Shown one piece after another: positions 50,863 to 59,545 of a DNA stretch of 64,000 nt. Positions within the stretch are counted from its first letter, which is position 1. Every line of letters starts with the position of its first letter. The stretch lies in NCBI RefSeq assembly GCF_936943645.1, contig NZ_CAKZJO010000057.1, positions 178,866 through 242,865 of the forward strand, read 5' to 3'. The notes beneath the pieces were generated by a model. That model was not told the DNA's origin. It made no database searches and saw only the letters and a program-made list of their open reading frames with translations. Source of the DNA: an uncultured Bradyrhizobium sp. (lineage in GTDB: Bacteria > Pseudomonadota > Alphaproteobacteria > Rhizobiales > Xanthobacteraceae). Made by a program: the position numbers and the translations under genes.

Positions 50863-50877
50863 CAGCGCCGCGCGCTG
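50863..50877 (+). terminator. Weak hairpin after the binding-protein gene
   Basis: CAGCGC-CGC-GCGCTG forms a 6-bp stem 9 bases past the stop. No T-run follows, so it may only slow transcription. Confidence 0.3.
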
Positions 50878-51031
50878 GAGTGCAGCAGCACGGCGACGCC
50901 GATACCACCGACGCGTCGCGCAGCGAACTTTAATTCCTGTTGCTGCAAATCAACGCAACAACATGGACAAAGCGTCATTTGTGTTTTGCACGGCTCTGCC
51001 CGAGCAAGCCCTGAGAACACGAGGACGACCA

Positions 51032-51955
51032 ATGAGCAAACCCGTATTGTTGAGACTTCATCGCTGGATCACTCTGGTCTTCGCTCTTCCGCTATTCGCG
51101 ACCATCGCCACCGGCCTGATCCTGTCCGTCGAGCCGCTCGTGCAAACGAGTGGCATTGGCGGTGCCGCCATCGATTCCGGCCGCGTCGTCGAGTTGGTGA
51201 AGCGATACGATCCCGACGGCAAGGCGCGCGGGCTCTCCATCAACGCGGCAAGCCAACGGATCACACTGCAAGGCACCAACGTACCTGCGATCGATCTTGC
51301 AACCGGCGAAGCCGCATCAACGAGTTCGACCCTGTCGAATGTCTTCCTCTGGGCGCGCTTCACGCATGAGCGTCTCATGGGGCAGGCCTGGCTGGTGACG
51401 GCCTCCACGCTGGCCATGGTGATCATCCTGCTGCTCGGCGTCATCATGGGGCTGCCACGGCTGCGCAACACGCTCTCGGGATGGCACAAGGGCACCGCCT
51501 GGTTCACGCTGCCGCTGATCCTGCTCAGTCCGTTGACCGGCCTGTGCATGGCGTTCGGCTTGACCTTCCACACGGCAGCCCCTCCAGCCACGCGTGGTCG
51601 CCCCCTTGCCCTGCCGGACGCGATCCGCATGGTCGCATCCTCGCACGAGCTGTCGCATGTGATCTCGATCGGCAACCGTGGCGGCCGCATGATGGCAAGG
51701 CTTTATGACGGCGGAGAGCTGCGCGCCTATGCCATCACCTCCGCGGAGGTCACGCCGCTGCCGCGCAACTGGCCGCGCCTGATCCACGAAGGAAACTGGT
51801 CGGCCCTGATCGCTTCGCCGCTCAATGTCGTGACCTCGATGGCATTGCTGACACTGTTGTCGACCGGGCTCCTGATCTGGGCGCGGCGAACGCTGCGCAA
51901 GCCGCGGCCGCGTGCGGGCCGGCCGGCCGACGCGGCCATGGCCGGCGCCGGCTGA
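51032..51955 (+). CDS. PepSY-associated transmembrane protein
   Basis: A 307-residue inner-membrane protein. The first helix region is LLRLHRWITLVFALPLFATIATGLIL, the classic R-LHRW--- start of PepSY_TM proteins. A periplasmic part follows (IDSGRVVELVKRYDPDGKARGLSI), then several helices (TLAMVIILLLGVIMGLP, WFTLPLILLSPLTGLCMAFGL, VVTSMALLTLLSTGLLIWARR). The mid-sequence SGWHKGTAWFTLPLIL matches the family. GAGGA lies 8 bases before the ATG. Relatives often accompany TonB receptors or reductases, but none is present here. Confidence 0.82.
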   Translation: MSKPVLLRLHRWITLVFALPLFATIATGLILSVEPLVQTSGIGGAAIDSGRVVELVKRYDPDGKARGLSINAASQRITLQGTNVPAIDLATGEAASTSSTLSNVFLWARFTHERLMGQAWLVTASTLAMVIILLLGVIMGLPRLRNTLSGWHKGTAWFTLPLILLSPLTGLCMAFGLTFHTAAPPATRGRPLALPDAIRMVASSHELSHVISIGNRGGRMMARLYDGGELRAYAITSAEVTPLPRNWPRLIHEGNWSALIASPLNVVTSMALLTLLSTGLLIWARRTLRKPRPRAGRPADAAMAGAG

Positions 51956-51967
51956 TCGCGCCGAATA

Positions 51968-53110
51968 TCAGTTGCGGGCACTGGCTCGCATCTTTTCCGG
52001 CGGCGCGGGCCGGCGCAGGAAATCAGCATCAGCGTCGGCCGACGGGATCAGGATCGCACGCTCGCGCGGCAGGGCCTCCGGCATCTCGTCGCGAATGAAG
52101 GCGACGAGCTTCTCTCTAACCTCGCAGCGCAGGTCCCAGGATTGCGGCGCATTTCGCGCGCTGACCAGTGCGCGCAGCTCGATGGTGCGCGAGTCCGCAT
52201 CGATCACCTGGAGGTTGACCACCGCCCCGTCCCAGAGCTTGGACTGCTTCACCGCCTCTTCCAGCCAGCGCCGGATGCGCGGGACGTCGGCGCGATAATC
52301 GACATGCAGCGCGATCACGCCGATCAGCGACGCGGTGTCGCGAGTCCAGTTCTGGAACGGCTTTTCGATGAAATAGGACAGTGGCACCACCATGCGGCGC
52401 CAGTCCCACAGCCGGATCACGACATAGGTCGAGGCGATGTCCTCGACCCAGCCCCATTCGTTCTCGATGATCACGGCGTCCTCGATGCGGATCGGCTGGG
52501 TAATCGCGATCTGTAGGCCCGCGATCAGGTTGCTCAGCAGCGGCCGTGCGGCAAGACCGACGATGATACCGGCCGCGCCGGCGGAGGCGAACAGGCTGAC
52601 CCCGTATTGCCTCACCGAATCGAACGTCATCAGCGCGGTCGACACCGTGATAATGACGATGATGGTGTCGGTGACACGCTTGAATACGCGGACCTGCGTG
52701 ACGTGCTTGCGCGCGACGAAGTTCTCGGTGACGTCGCGAAAATTCTGGAGATAACGCGCCGCGCTCATGTCGACGATCCGGATCGAGATCCACCCGATCA
52801 GGGCGATGACGGCCACGACGAACAGGCGCATCAGCGGCGTGCGGATGGTGTCGTCGAGCGGCGCAAGCGGCAAGACCAGCGCGACGGCCGCGAGACAAAG
52901 CGCCAGTCGGGCGGGACCAGCGGTCCGGTCGATGAACACGCCCAGGAGCGGCAGGCGGGTTCCGAACGTACGCGTGAGCAGCCATATCGCGAGCCGGTAG
53001 ACGGAAAGCGCAAGCAGGATCGCGCCGAGGACGAGGCTGAGCCCGACAAACCACGACGGTATCCACCCGAGCATCCCGTCGATGTCGGCCAGGAGGGCCT
53101 GCCAATTCAT
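51968..53110 (-). CDS. MscS-type mechanosensitive channel
   Basis: A 380-residue inner-membrane channel. Four or more N-terminal helices are followed by the pore-lining helix FASAGAAGIIVGLAARPLLSNLIAGLQIAI and the beta-domain entry RIEDAVIIENEWGWVEDIASTYVVIRLWDWRRMVVPLSYF (key parts VIIENEWGWVEDI and TYVVIRLWDWRRMVVP). It ends with an alpha-beta cytoplasmic domain. The start at 53110 follows the pattern of the family; a longer frame adds 8 residues. It releases solutes on osmotic downshock. Its start region is back to back with the DUF763 gene. Confidence 0.9.
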   Translation of the reverse strand: MNWQALLADIDGMLGWIPSWFVGLSLVLGAILLALSVYRLAIWLLTRTFGTRLPLLGVFIDRTAGPARLALCLAAVALVLPLAPLDDTIRTPLMRLFVVAVIALIGWISIRIVDMSAARYLQNFRDVTENFVARKHVTQVRVFKRVTDTIIVIITVSTALMTFDSVRQYGVSLFASAGAAGIIVGLAARPLLSNLIAGLQIAITQPIRIEDAVIIENEWGWVEDIASTYVVIRLWDWRRMVVPLSYFIEKPFQNWTRDTASLIGVIALHVDYRADVPRIRRWLEEAVKQSKLWDGAVVNLQVIDADSRTIELRALVSARNAPQSWDLRCEVREKLVAFIRDEMPEALPRERAILIPSADADADFLRRPAPPEKMRASARN

Positions 53111-53238
53111 TGCTGTCCCCGCGCTTGCATTCACATAGCGGGCTCAACGCCTCTCGGCCGGCTTCGCTCCCCCGCCCAGTGCAACGCAGCATTCCGCTGG
53201 TGCAACCGTCGCCGAACCGCGCTAAGATTGCTGCATTC

Positions 53239-54492
53239 ATGACTCGACGTAGCGGCAGCGCTGATCTTCCCTTGCACACCGGTCGGGTTCCGCCCTGGCT
53301 GGCCAGCCGCATGGCCTCGCTTGGCGCGATCGTCACGCAGGCGATCGTGCATCATTACGGTCGCGATGCATTTCTGCAGCGGCTCTCCCATCCCTTCTGG
53401 TTCCAGTCGTTTGGCGCCGTGATGGGAATGGACTGGCACTCCTCAGGGATAACGACCTCGGTGATCGGCGCGTTGAAGCGCGGGCTCGGGCCGCTTCAGG
53501 ACGAACTCGGGATTTACGTTTGCGGCGGCCGCGGCCAGCACTCGCGCAAGACGCCGGACGAGCTGATGCAGCTCGGGAATCGCGTCGGCTTCGACGGCGC
53601 AAGACTGACCCGCGCCAGCCGGCTGGTGGCGAAGGTCGACAGCGCCGCCGTGCAGGACGGCTTCGATCTCTATCTGCACGGCTTCTTCGTCACCGCCGAC
53701 GGCAAATGGACGGTGGTGCAGCAGGGCATGAACGGCGACAAGCGCCAGGCACGACGCTATCACTGGCATTCCGAGGCGCTGAAGAGCTTTGTCGATACAC
53801 CGCACAGCGCGATCGACGGCCCCCAGCAGGGCGAGATCGTCAACCTCACCGACCATCGCGCCGAGATCTCGCGCACCGCGCAGCTTGATCTCCTGGGCGA
53901 TCTCGGCCCCGATCGCATCGTCTCCGAATTCGAACGGCTCGTCGGGACCGCAGCAGAGCCGGCACAGGCCATGCTGCCGCATTTGATCATGCCCGCGCAT
54001 CACGATGTCAGACCAAAGGACGTGTTCGCCCGCCGGCTGCACGGCACGCTCGCGGCCGCAGCCGAGCGCGGGCCGGCCGATTTCCCGGAGCTGTTACTGA
54101 CGCCGGGCGTCGGCGCCCGCACCGTGCGGTCGCTCGCGATGGTCGCGGAGGTCGTGCATGGCGCGCCCTATCGCTTCACGGACCCTGCGCGTTTCTCGCT
54201 CGCCCATGGCGGCAAGGACCGGCATCCCTACCCCGTCCCGATCAAGGTCTATGACGAGACCATCCGCGTGTTGAAGGGCGCGATCCAGAACGCGAAGCTC
54301 GGCCGCGAGGAAGAGATGCAGGCGATGAAGCGGCTCGACGATCAGGCGCGGCGGCTGGAGCGCACCGCGCGCGGGCCTTCCGTTGAGGCCTACATCGCCG
54401 GCGAGCGCGCGGCCTCGCCCGATCTCGACGGCCGCTCCGTGTTCGGCTGGGAGCGCGACCTCGTCGCCGCGACGAGGTCGACAGGCTCCTGA
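53239..54492 (+). CDS. DUF763 protein
   Basis: A 417-residue protein with the start typical of DUF763 (SADLPLHTGRVPPWLASRM, then AIVHHYGRDAFLQRLSHPFWFQSFGAVMGMDWHSSGITTS given by key parts HYGRDAFLQRLSHPFWFQ and GMDWHSSG). A later helix-hairpin-helix-like LLLTPGVGARTVRSLAMVAE is a possible nucleic-acid contact, and the ending HPYPVPIKVYDETI is conserved. The family is found in archaea and scattered bacteria; its biochemical role is not established as far as I know. The C-terminal 100 residues are a long charged helix. Confidence 0.82.
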   Translation: MTRRSGSADLPLHTGRVPPWLASRMASLGAIVTQAIVHHYGRDAFLQRLSHPFWFQSFGAVMGMDWHSSGITTSVIGALKRGLGPLQDELGIYVCGGRGQHSRKTPDELMQLGNRVGFDGARLTRASRLVAKVDSAAVQDGFDLYLHGFFVTADGKWTVVQQGMNGDKRQARRYHWHSEALKSFVDTPHSAIDGPQQGEIVNLTDHRAEISRTAQLDLLGDLGPDRIVSEFERLVGTAAEPAQAMLPHLIMPAHHDVRPKDVFARRLHGTLAAAAERGPADFPELLLTPGVGARTVRSLAMVAEVVHGAPYRFTDPARFSLAHGGKDRHPYPVPIKVYDETIRVLKGAIQNAKLGREEEMQAMKRLDDQARRLERTARGPSVEAYIAGERAASPDLDGRSVFGWERDLVAATRSTGS

Positions 54493-54498
54493 ACGCGT

Positions 54499-54732
54499 TT
54501 AATCTTCGACCCCATCGTCGCCCATGAGCCGATTGGCCGAATGGTCCTGATATTGCTCGGTCTGGATGAATTTGCTGTCCATGCCGCGAATGTGAGAATG
54601 CTGCGCCTTGTCGCGGTTCGACAGGATCATGTTGTCGCCGATCTTGTCCTTGGGAATGTCCGTCAACGCTCCGTTGCCTGCGCCCTTGCCGTGCGCGCCC
54701 GAGCCGATATGCGTCTTGCCTCCATGGGGCAT
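54499..54732 (-). CDS. Small hypothetical protein
   Basis: A 77-residue polar protein (MPHGGKTHIGSGAHGKGAGN, DIPKDKIGDNMILSNRDKAQ, DQEYQ-like tail HSHIRGMDSKFIQTEQYQDH). I chose the Met at 54732 because GGAG lies 6 bases upstream, inside an earlier Met-Glu-Lys start at 54744. The histidine/glycine-rich start and lack of hydrophobic segments suggest a disordered, soluble protein. I do not know a family. It converges on DUF763 with 6 bases between stops. Confidence 0.6.
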   Translation of the reverse strand: MPHGGKTHIGSGAHGKGAGNGALTDIPKDKIGDNMILSNRDKAQHSHIRGMDSKFIQTEQYQDHSANRLMGDDGVED

Positions 54733-54827
54733 GGATTTCTCCATCGCTTGTTGTCCGCACTCGGCCAACGCCCGCACCCTCGAGTTTGTTTCGCGGTTGC
54801 ACCAGGGAACGACGATCCCGGTTCCGG

Positions 54828-56087
54828 TTAACCTGCAAGCAACCGCTCGGCATCGCCCTTGGCTGGCGGACACCTCTCACCTGCGTCGGCCATCACGGGC
54901 AATTGCGCGATCATGCGAATTCCCGGTCGCTTGCGCCAGCGAATCTGCGAGGCCTCGACGGCAAGACCGAGTCGCGGCCATCGCGTGAACAACGCCTCCA
55001 GCGCGCAAGCCGCCTCGATGCGCGCGAGTTGATGACCGAGACAAAAATGAATTCCGGTCCCGAACGACATGTGACGGTTCGGCTTGCGTTCGAGATCGAG
55101 CGTCTCGGGACACTCATGCATCGCCGGATCCATGTTGGCGGCGGCCAGCATCACCATGACGCGATCGCCCTTCTTCAGGCGCACGCCTTCGACGTCGACA
55201 TCCCGCCGGACATAGCGCGGCTTGGAGAACTGCACGGGCGAGACGAAGCGCAGGAACTCCTCCACGGCAAGACCGACACGGCTCCAGTCCTGCTCCAGCC
55301 AATCGCGCAAGTCCGGACTTCTGAGCAGCTCGTAGGCGGACCCGCTGATGAGATGCGTGGTCGTCTCGGAGCCGGCCGCAAGCAGCAGGAACACCATCGA
55401 GACCATTTCGTCCGGCGTGATCTGGCCGCCCTCGCGCTCCACCTGGATCAACTCGGCGATCAGGCCCTCGCCGCCCTGCTCGCGCGCGATCTGCAATTGT
55501 CGTTCGAGATAGGCACGCATCTTTCGGAACGCCCACAACAGGCGGAAGAAGCTGACGACACTGGTCAGCGAGGACATCTCGTTGGCCCAGGCAATGAACC
55601 GCGGACGGTCGGCCTGCGGCAGGCCCAGGAGCTCGGAGATCACCGCGAGCGGAAGGATGCGTGCGTAGCGCTGGACGAGATCGGCCGGGTCTCCCTTCGC
55701 GAACAGCTCGGCCGCCAGATCGTCGGCGATGGCGCGGATGCGCGGCTCCATGGCGACGATCGCGCGGCGGCGGAAGGCCTCGTCCACGATGCCGCGCAGC
55801 CTGGTATGGTCAGGCTCGTCCATCGTCAGCATGTTGTTGGCGATGGTCCTGACGTATCGCGGCATCCACCAGCGCAGACCGGCGACGTCGCCATCTTCCT
55901 TGCGCAGCGTGAAGGTTGCGCCGTCCTTCAGGACTTGCGCGGTGGCATCATGAGTCGTGGTGATCCAGACCTCGCCGATGAGAGGAAAGCGCGTCGCAAC
56001 CACGGGCCCGGACAGGCGCAAGCTCGCAATGGCCTTGGGCGGATCGCGAAAGAAGGCCTCGCTGGTGAAATCGAGGCGAGCAGTCAT
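54828..56087 (-). CDS. Cytochrome P450
   Basis: A 419-residue soluble bacterial P450 that uses electrons from a ferredoxin to hydroxylate an organic substrate. The I-helix oxygen-binding motif is LLLAAGSETTTHLI, the K-helix ExxR is in AVEEFLRFVSPV, and the heme-binding loop is FGTGIHFCLGHQLARIE with the ligand Cys at 349. The N-terminus has no membrane anchor. No ferredoxin gene is adjacent, but a ferredoxin-NADP reductase is encoded 500 bases away on the same strand and might feed it. The substrate is unknown. Confidence 0.93.
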   Translation of the reverse strand: MTARLDFTSEAFFRDPPKAIASLRLSGPVVATRFPLIGEVWITTTHDATAQVLKDGATFTLRKEDGDVAGLRWWMPRYVRTIANNMLTMDEPDHTRLRGIVDEAFRRRAIVAMEPRIRAIADDLAAELFAKGDPADLVQRYARILPLAVISELLGLPQADRPRFIAWANEMSSLTSVVSFFRLLWAFRKMRAYLERQLQIAREQGGEGLIAELIQVEREGGQITPDEMVSMVFLLLAAGSETTTHLISGSAYELLRSPDLRDWLEQDWSRVGLAVEEFLRFVSPVQFSKPRYVRRDVDVEGVRLKKGDRVMVMLAAANMDPAMHECPETLDLERKPNRHMSFGTGIHFCLGHQLARIEAACALEALFTRWPRLGLAVEASQIRWRKRPGIRMIAQLPVMADAGERCPPAKGDAERLLAG

Positions 56088-56176
56088 GGGATCACCGCAA
56101 CGGCTGATGGCGTCTCACGGAGATGGGATGCGCCGTCGAACCCGCAAGGGGCGAGGTCGCCCAAAGAGGCGGTCGT

Positions 56177-56503
56177 CTAGCCGCGCCCCGGCGAGCGCTG
56201 GCCGGTCTTGCGCTGCTGCTGGCTGGTGTAGGAATCCCAATGGCTCCAGCTGCCATTGCTGAGGCTCTGCAAATCGGTGCCGAGCGGACGGCGCGTGCGC
56301 TTGTCGTGATCGGCGATCACGCGCTCCGACAGCGCGATCTTCCGCTTGAGTTCCGCGATGGTCTTCTGGGTCTGGCCGTTCCGCTTCGAGGATGCGATTT
56401 CGCCCATCGTGAAGCGGGCGGTCTCTACCGCCTTCAACTCGGCGCGGTTCTTCTTCAACTGAACCCGGTGCCAGGCGATGTTGCTGTCGCTGTCCGCAAC
56501 CAT
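56177..56503 (-). CDS. Hypothetical protein with coiled-coil
   Basis: A 108-residue protein. A central long helix with heptad character (WHRVQLKKNRAELKAVETAR and TQKTIAELKRKIALSERVIADH) suggests a coiled coil or helical hairpin. Basic, polar ends (SYTSQQQRKTGQRSPGRG) suggest binding to nucleic acid or an anionic partner. I chose the Met at 56503 because CGGAG lies 7-8 bases upstream. I do not recognise a family. Confidence 0.65.
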   Translation of the reverse strand: MVADSDSNIAWHRVQLKKNRAELKAVETARFTMGEIASSKRNGQTQKTIAELKRKIALSERVIADHDKRTRRPLGTDLQSLSNGSWSHWDSYTSQQQRKTGQRSPGRG

Positions 56504-56598
56504 GTGGGAACTCCGCTGATTCGCTCCCACAGTGTATCAAGCGCCGAATCGGCGCCGCAACGCCCGGCAGGCGGCGAAAATACGGTCTTTCTGCGAGC

Positions 56599-57372
56599 CT
56601 AGCGCTCGGCGAAGGCCTTTTCGACCACGAATTGGGCCGGCTCGCCGTGATTGCCTTCGACGAAGCCGCGCTCGCCCAGCAGCACGCGGGTGTCTGCCAC
56701 CAGCGCCGGGCTGCCGCAGATCATGACGCGGTCATGGGCGGCTTCCAGCACCGGCAAGCCGATGTCGCTGAACAGCTTGCCCGAGGTGATGAGGTCGGTG
56801 ATGCGGCCGCGGTTGCGGAAGGGATCGCGGGTCACGGTCGGATAGTAGATCAGCTGGTTCTGGATGTACTCGCCGAGCAGCTCGTCCTTCGGCAGATGCT
56901 CGGTGATCATCTCGCCATAGGCGAGCTCCTTCACGTGACGGCAGCCATGCAGCAGCACGACCTTCTCGAACCGCTCATAGGTCTCGGGATCCTTGATCAC
57001 GCTCAGGAACGGCGCAAGGCCGGTCCCGGTGCCGATGAGGTAGAGGTTGCGGCCCTCTTCCAGGTTGTCGATGACCAGCGTGCCGGTGGCCTTGCGGCTG
57101 ACGATGACCTCGTCGCCTTGCTTCAGATGCTGAAGGCGCGAGGTCAGCGGACCGTCCGGCACCTTGATCGAGAAGAACTCAAGGGTGTCCTCGTAATTGG
57201 CGCTGGCGACGCTGTAGGCCCGCAGCAGCGGCTTCTCGCCGACCTTGAGCCCGATCATGGTGAATTCGCCGTTGCGGAAGCGGAAGGTCGGGCTGCGGGT
57301 GGTCTTGAACGAGAACAGCGTGTCGGTCCAGTGGTGGACGCTCAAAACGCTTTCCTGATTGAAATTGCTCAT
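56599..57372 (-). CDS. Ferredoxin-NADP reductase (Fpr type)
   Basis: A 257-residue FAD enzyme that passes electrons between NADPH and ferredoxin or flavodoxin. The FAD motif is LLRAYSVASANYEDTLEFFSIKV (RxYS, key part RAYSVAS), the pyrophosphate-binding strand is LTSRLQHLKQGDEV, and the NADPH-binding LIGTGTGLAPFLSVIKD and VMICGSPALVADTRVLL follow. It ends AFAER, the C-terminal form common in alphaproteobacterial Fpr. The lack of a C-terminal aromatic residue is normal for this group. GGAAGGG lies 4 bases before the ATG. It is a candidate electron donor for the P450. Confidence 0.92.
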   Translation of the reverse strand: MSNFNQESVLSVHHWTDTLFSFKTTRSPTFRFRNGEFTMIGLKVGEKPLLRAYSVASANYEDTLEFFSIKVPDGPLTSRLQHLKQGDEVIVSRKATGTLVIDNLEEGRNLYLIGTGTGLAPFLSVIKDPETYERFEKVVLLHGCRHVKELAYGEMITEHLPKDELLGEYIQNQLIYYPTVTRDPFRNRGRITDLITSGKLFSDIGLPVLEAAHDRVMICGSPALVADTRVLLGERGFVEGNHGEPAQFVVEKAFAER

Positions 57373-57428
57373 CTCACCCTTCCGTGTCGCTCACTTGCGG
57401 TTCCGAGGCGGCCAGCTATGCGTCGTTT

Positions 57429-57453
57429 GTACACGATCATTCGTATACTAATG
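57429..57453. promoter_or_regulatory. Overlapping imperfect palindromes in a divergent promoter
   Basis: Two overlapping symmetric elements lie between the Fpr and enamidase-like genes: GTACACGA-TCAT-TCGTATAC (7 of 8 arm bases match) and CATTCGTATACTAATG (14 of 16 symmetric, centred on GTATAC). One of these is probably a site for a MarR- or TetR-type regulator. The matching regulator is not known; no such gene is adjacent. Confidence 0.45.
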
Positions 57454-57529
57454 AATAATCCTGCTTGATCCCGGGGTCAAGGCTGCCCAAGATCGACAGC
57501 GTTGCAGTTAGGAATAAGGAGCCCCTTCC

Positions 57530-58726
57530 ATGGCGCATGACGCACCCCAGGCCACCGGACCCTCGAAGCTCGTGATCCGGAATATCGGCCTGATCCTGTC
57601 CGGCGCCCTGGAAAAGCCGATCCTGGACGGCGACACCATCGTCGCCGAGAACGGCAAGATCACCGCGATCGGCCGCTACAAGGACCTCGACACCGAAGGC
57701 GCGACCACTATCGTCGATGCCAACGGCACCACGGTGACCCCCGGCCTGATCGACAGCCACGTCCACCCCGTCGCGGGCGACTGGACACCGCGCCAGAACC
57801 AGATCAACTGGATCGACAGCTCGCTCCATGGCGGCATCACCACCATGATCTCGGCGGGCGAGGTCCACATGCCCGGCCGCCCCCGCGACGTCGTCGGCCT
57901 CAAGGCCATGGCGATCTTCGCCCAGCGCGCGTTCTGGACCTTGCGTCCGGGCGGCGTGAAGGTTCACGCCGGCGCGCCGGTGATCGAATGCGAAATGGTC
58001 GAGGAAGACTTCAAGGAGATGGCCGCCGCCGGCGTCAAGCTGCTCGGCGAAGTCGGCCTCGGCGGCGTCAAGGACGGCCCGACCGCGCGCAAGATGGTCG
58101 GCTGGGCCCGCAAATACGGCATCCAGAGCACGATCCACACCGGTGGCCCCTCGATCCCCGGCTCCGGCCTGATCGACAAGGACGTGGTGCTGGAAGCCGA
58201 CACCGACGTGGTCGGCCACATCAATGGCGGCCACACCGCGCTGCCCGACGACCAGATCCGCTGCATCTGCGAGGGCTGCAAGCGCGGGCTCGAGATCGTT
58301 CATAACGGCAACGAGCGTTCAGCGCTCTACACGCTGCGCATCGCACGCGAAATGAACGAGCTGCATCGCGTGATCCTCGGCACCGACGGGCCGGCCGGCT
58401 CCGGCGTGCAGCCGCTCGGCATCCTGCGCATGGTCTCGATGCTGTCCTCGATCGGCGAATTGCCGGCCGAGATCGCGTTCTGCCTCGCCACCGGCAACAC
58501 CGCGCGGATGCGGCAGCTCGATTGCGGCCTGATCGAAGTCGGCCGCGCCGCGGATTTCGTCATCATGGACAAGGCCCAGCACTCGCCGGGCAAGACCATC
58601 CTGGAGAGCGTGCAGCTCGGTGACCTCCCCGGCATCGGCATGACCATCATCGACGGCATCGTGCGCACTCAGCGCAGCCGTAATACGCCGCCGGCCGGCC
58701 GGGTGCCGGAGGTGGTGGCGAAGTGA
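57530..58726 (+). CDS. Enamidase-like amidohydrolase
   Basis: A 398-residue metal-dependent amidohydrolase. It has GLIDSHVHPVAGDWTPRQNQ (HxH and the second-shell sequence of enamidase), DSSLHGGITTMISAGEVHMPGRPRD, the bridging residue in GVKLLGEVGLGGVK (metal-ligand Glu), QSTIHTGGPSIPGSG, VGHINGGHTALPDDQ and the C-terminal Asp in VILGTDGPAGSGVQPLG. The sequence agrees well with the remembered Eubacterium barkeri enamidase, which opens a six-membered cyclic enamide in anaerobic nicotinate fermentation. GGAG lies about 8 bases before the ATG. A cyclic enamide or lactam is the likely substrate, but the nicotinate fermentation context is absent. Confidence 0.82.
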   Translation: MAHDAPQATGPSKLVIRNIGLILSGALEKPILDGDTIVAENGKITAIGRYKDLDTEGATTIVDANGTTVTPGLIDSHVHPVAGDWTPRQNQINWIDSSLHGGITTMISAGEVHMPGRPRDVVGLKAMAIFAQRAFWTLRPGGVKVHAGAPVIECEMVEEDFKEMAAAGVKLLGEVGLGGVKDGPTARKMVGWARKYGIQSTIHTGGPSIPGSGLIDKDVVLEADTDVVGHINGGHTALPDDQIRCICEGCKRGLEIVHNGNERSALYTLRIAREMNELHRVILGTDGPAGSGVQPLGILRMVSMLSSIGELPAEIAFCLATGNTARMRQLDCGLIEVGRAADFVIMDKAQHSPGKTILESVQLGDLPGIGMTIIDGIVRTQRSRNTPPAGRVPEVVAK

Positions 58727-58733
58727 CGCAGCC

Positions 58734-58751
58734 GGAGCGGCGCGCCGCTCC
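58734..58751 (+). terminator. Palindrome after the enamidase-like gene
   Basis: The perfect palindrome GGAGCGGCGCGCCGCTCC lies 7 bases past the stop and could fold into a 7-bp stem with a 4-base loop. No clean T-run follows (only TCATCGTCCCTT), so it is a moderate terminator candidate. Confidence 0.4.
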
Positions 58752-58851
58752 TCATCGTCCCTTGAAGTCGTTGAACAAGTCTGCGGCCTCAAGCGTCTAA
58801 CGCAGGCAGCCCTCGGCGGCGGCAGTTCATTGCTGGACCATCGAGGGAGAC

Positions 58852-59541
58852 ATGAAGACCTCATCACGGATCGCCATCGGCGTTGCTGCCGCAGTGGCGG
58901 GCTATGTCGCAAGCTTCGTGCTGCTTTCCCTGGTCGATTTCGGCAACCGGGCGGATCCCATCACGGCAGGTCTGATGGGGCTGTTCGTCTACGCCCCCGT
59001 CGGGGCAATCGGTGGCGCGGTGCTCGCCCATTGGCTGGTGGCACGCTCCGGCAAAGAGACCAGCAACGGCAGCGTCGCGCGAAACAGTCTGAAATCGCTC
59101 GGAATCGTCGTCCTGCTCTGCGTTGCAGGTATCGGCGCCTACATTGCCTACGCCTATGCGACAGCGACGCCCTGGCTCAACCGGAACGGCGCCAATCCCC
59201 TGCTTGTATTCGAGGTCCGCTTTCCCGCCGGCGTTACAGTGCCGACATCAGCCCAGGGCATCACCATCGAACTGCAAACCGACCTCAACACCATGCCGGG
59301 CGAAGTGACCCCTGCCGCGTTCCATCGCGACGGCGACCAGCCCGTGATCGCCGGCGAAGTCGAGCTGGCGTTTCGAACCTCGCACCGGCAGCTCGCCGTC
59401 AGCATCGAGGGCCAGCCGAGCCGGGTCTATCCGATCGATCTGACGTCACGCGCGCCACATACGCCGGAGTTCGGAACGTGGCGGCGCCTCGGCGACGGCA
59501 GCGAGATCCGCTACCGGGCCAAATGGCCGGGAAAAACGTAA
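58852..59541 (+). CDS. Hypothetical membrane protein
   Basis: A 229-residue protein with three predicted helices (IAIGVAAAVAGYVASFVLLSL, AGLMGLFVYAPVGAIGGAVLAHWLV, SLGIVVLLCVAGIGAYIAYAYA) and a C-terminal beta-rich periplasmic domain of about 110 residues (LLVFEVRFPAGVTVPTSAQGITIELQ; LAFRTSHRQLAVSIEGQPS). GAGGGAGAC precedes the ATG. I do not recognise a family. It lies alone between the enamidase-like gene and a convergent secreted protein. Confidence 0.7.
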   Translation: MKTSSRIAIGVAAAVAGYVASFVLLSLVDFGNRADPITAGLMGLFVYAPVGAIGGAVLAHWLVARSGKETSNGSVARNSLKSLGIVVLLCVAGIGAYIAYAYATATPWLNRNGANPLLVFEVRFPAGVTVPTSAQGITIELQTDLNTMPGEVTPAAFHRDGDQPVIAGEVELAFRTSHRQLAVSIEGQPSRVYPIDLTSRAPHTPEFGTWRRLGDGSEIRYRAKWPGKT

Positions 59542-59545
59542 GCGA

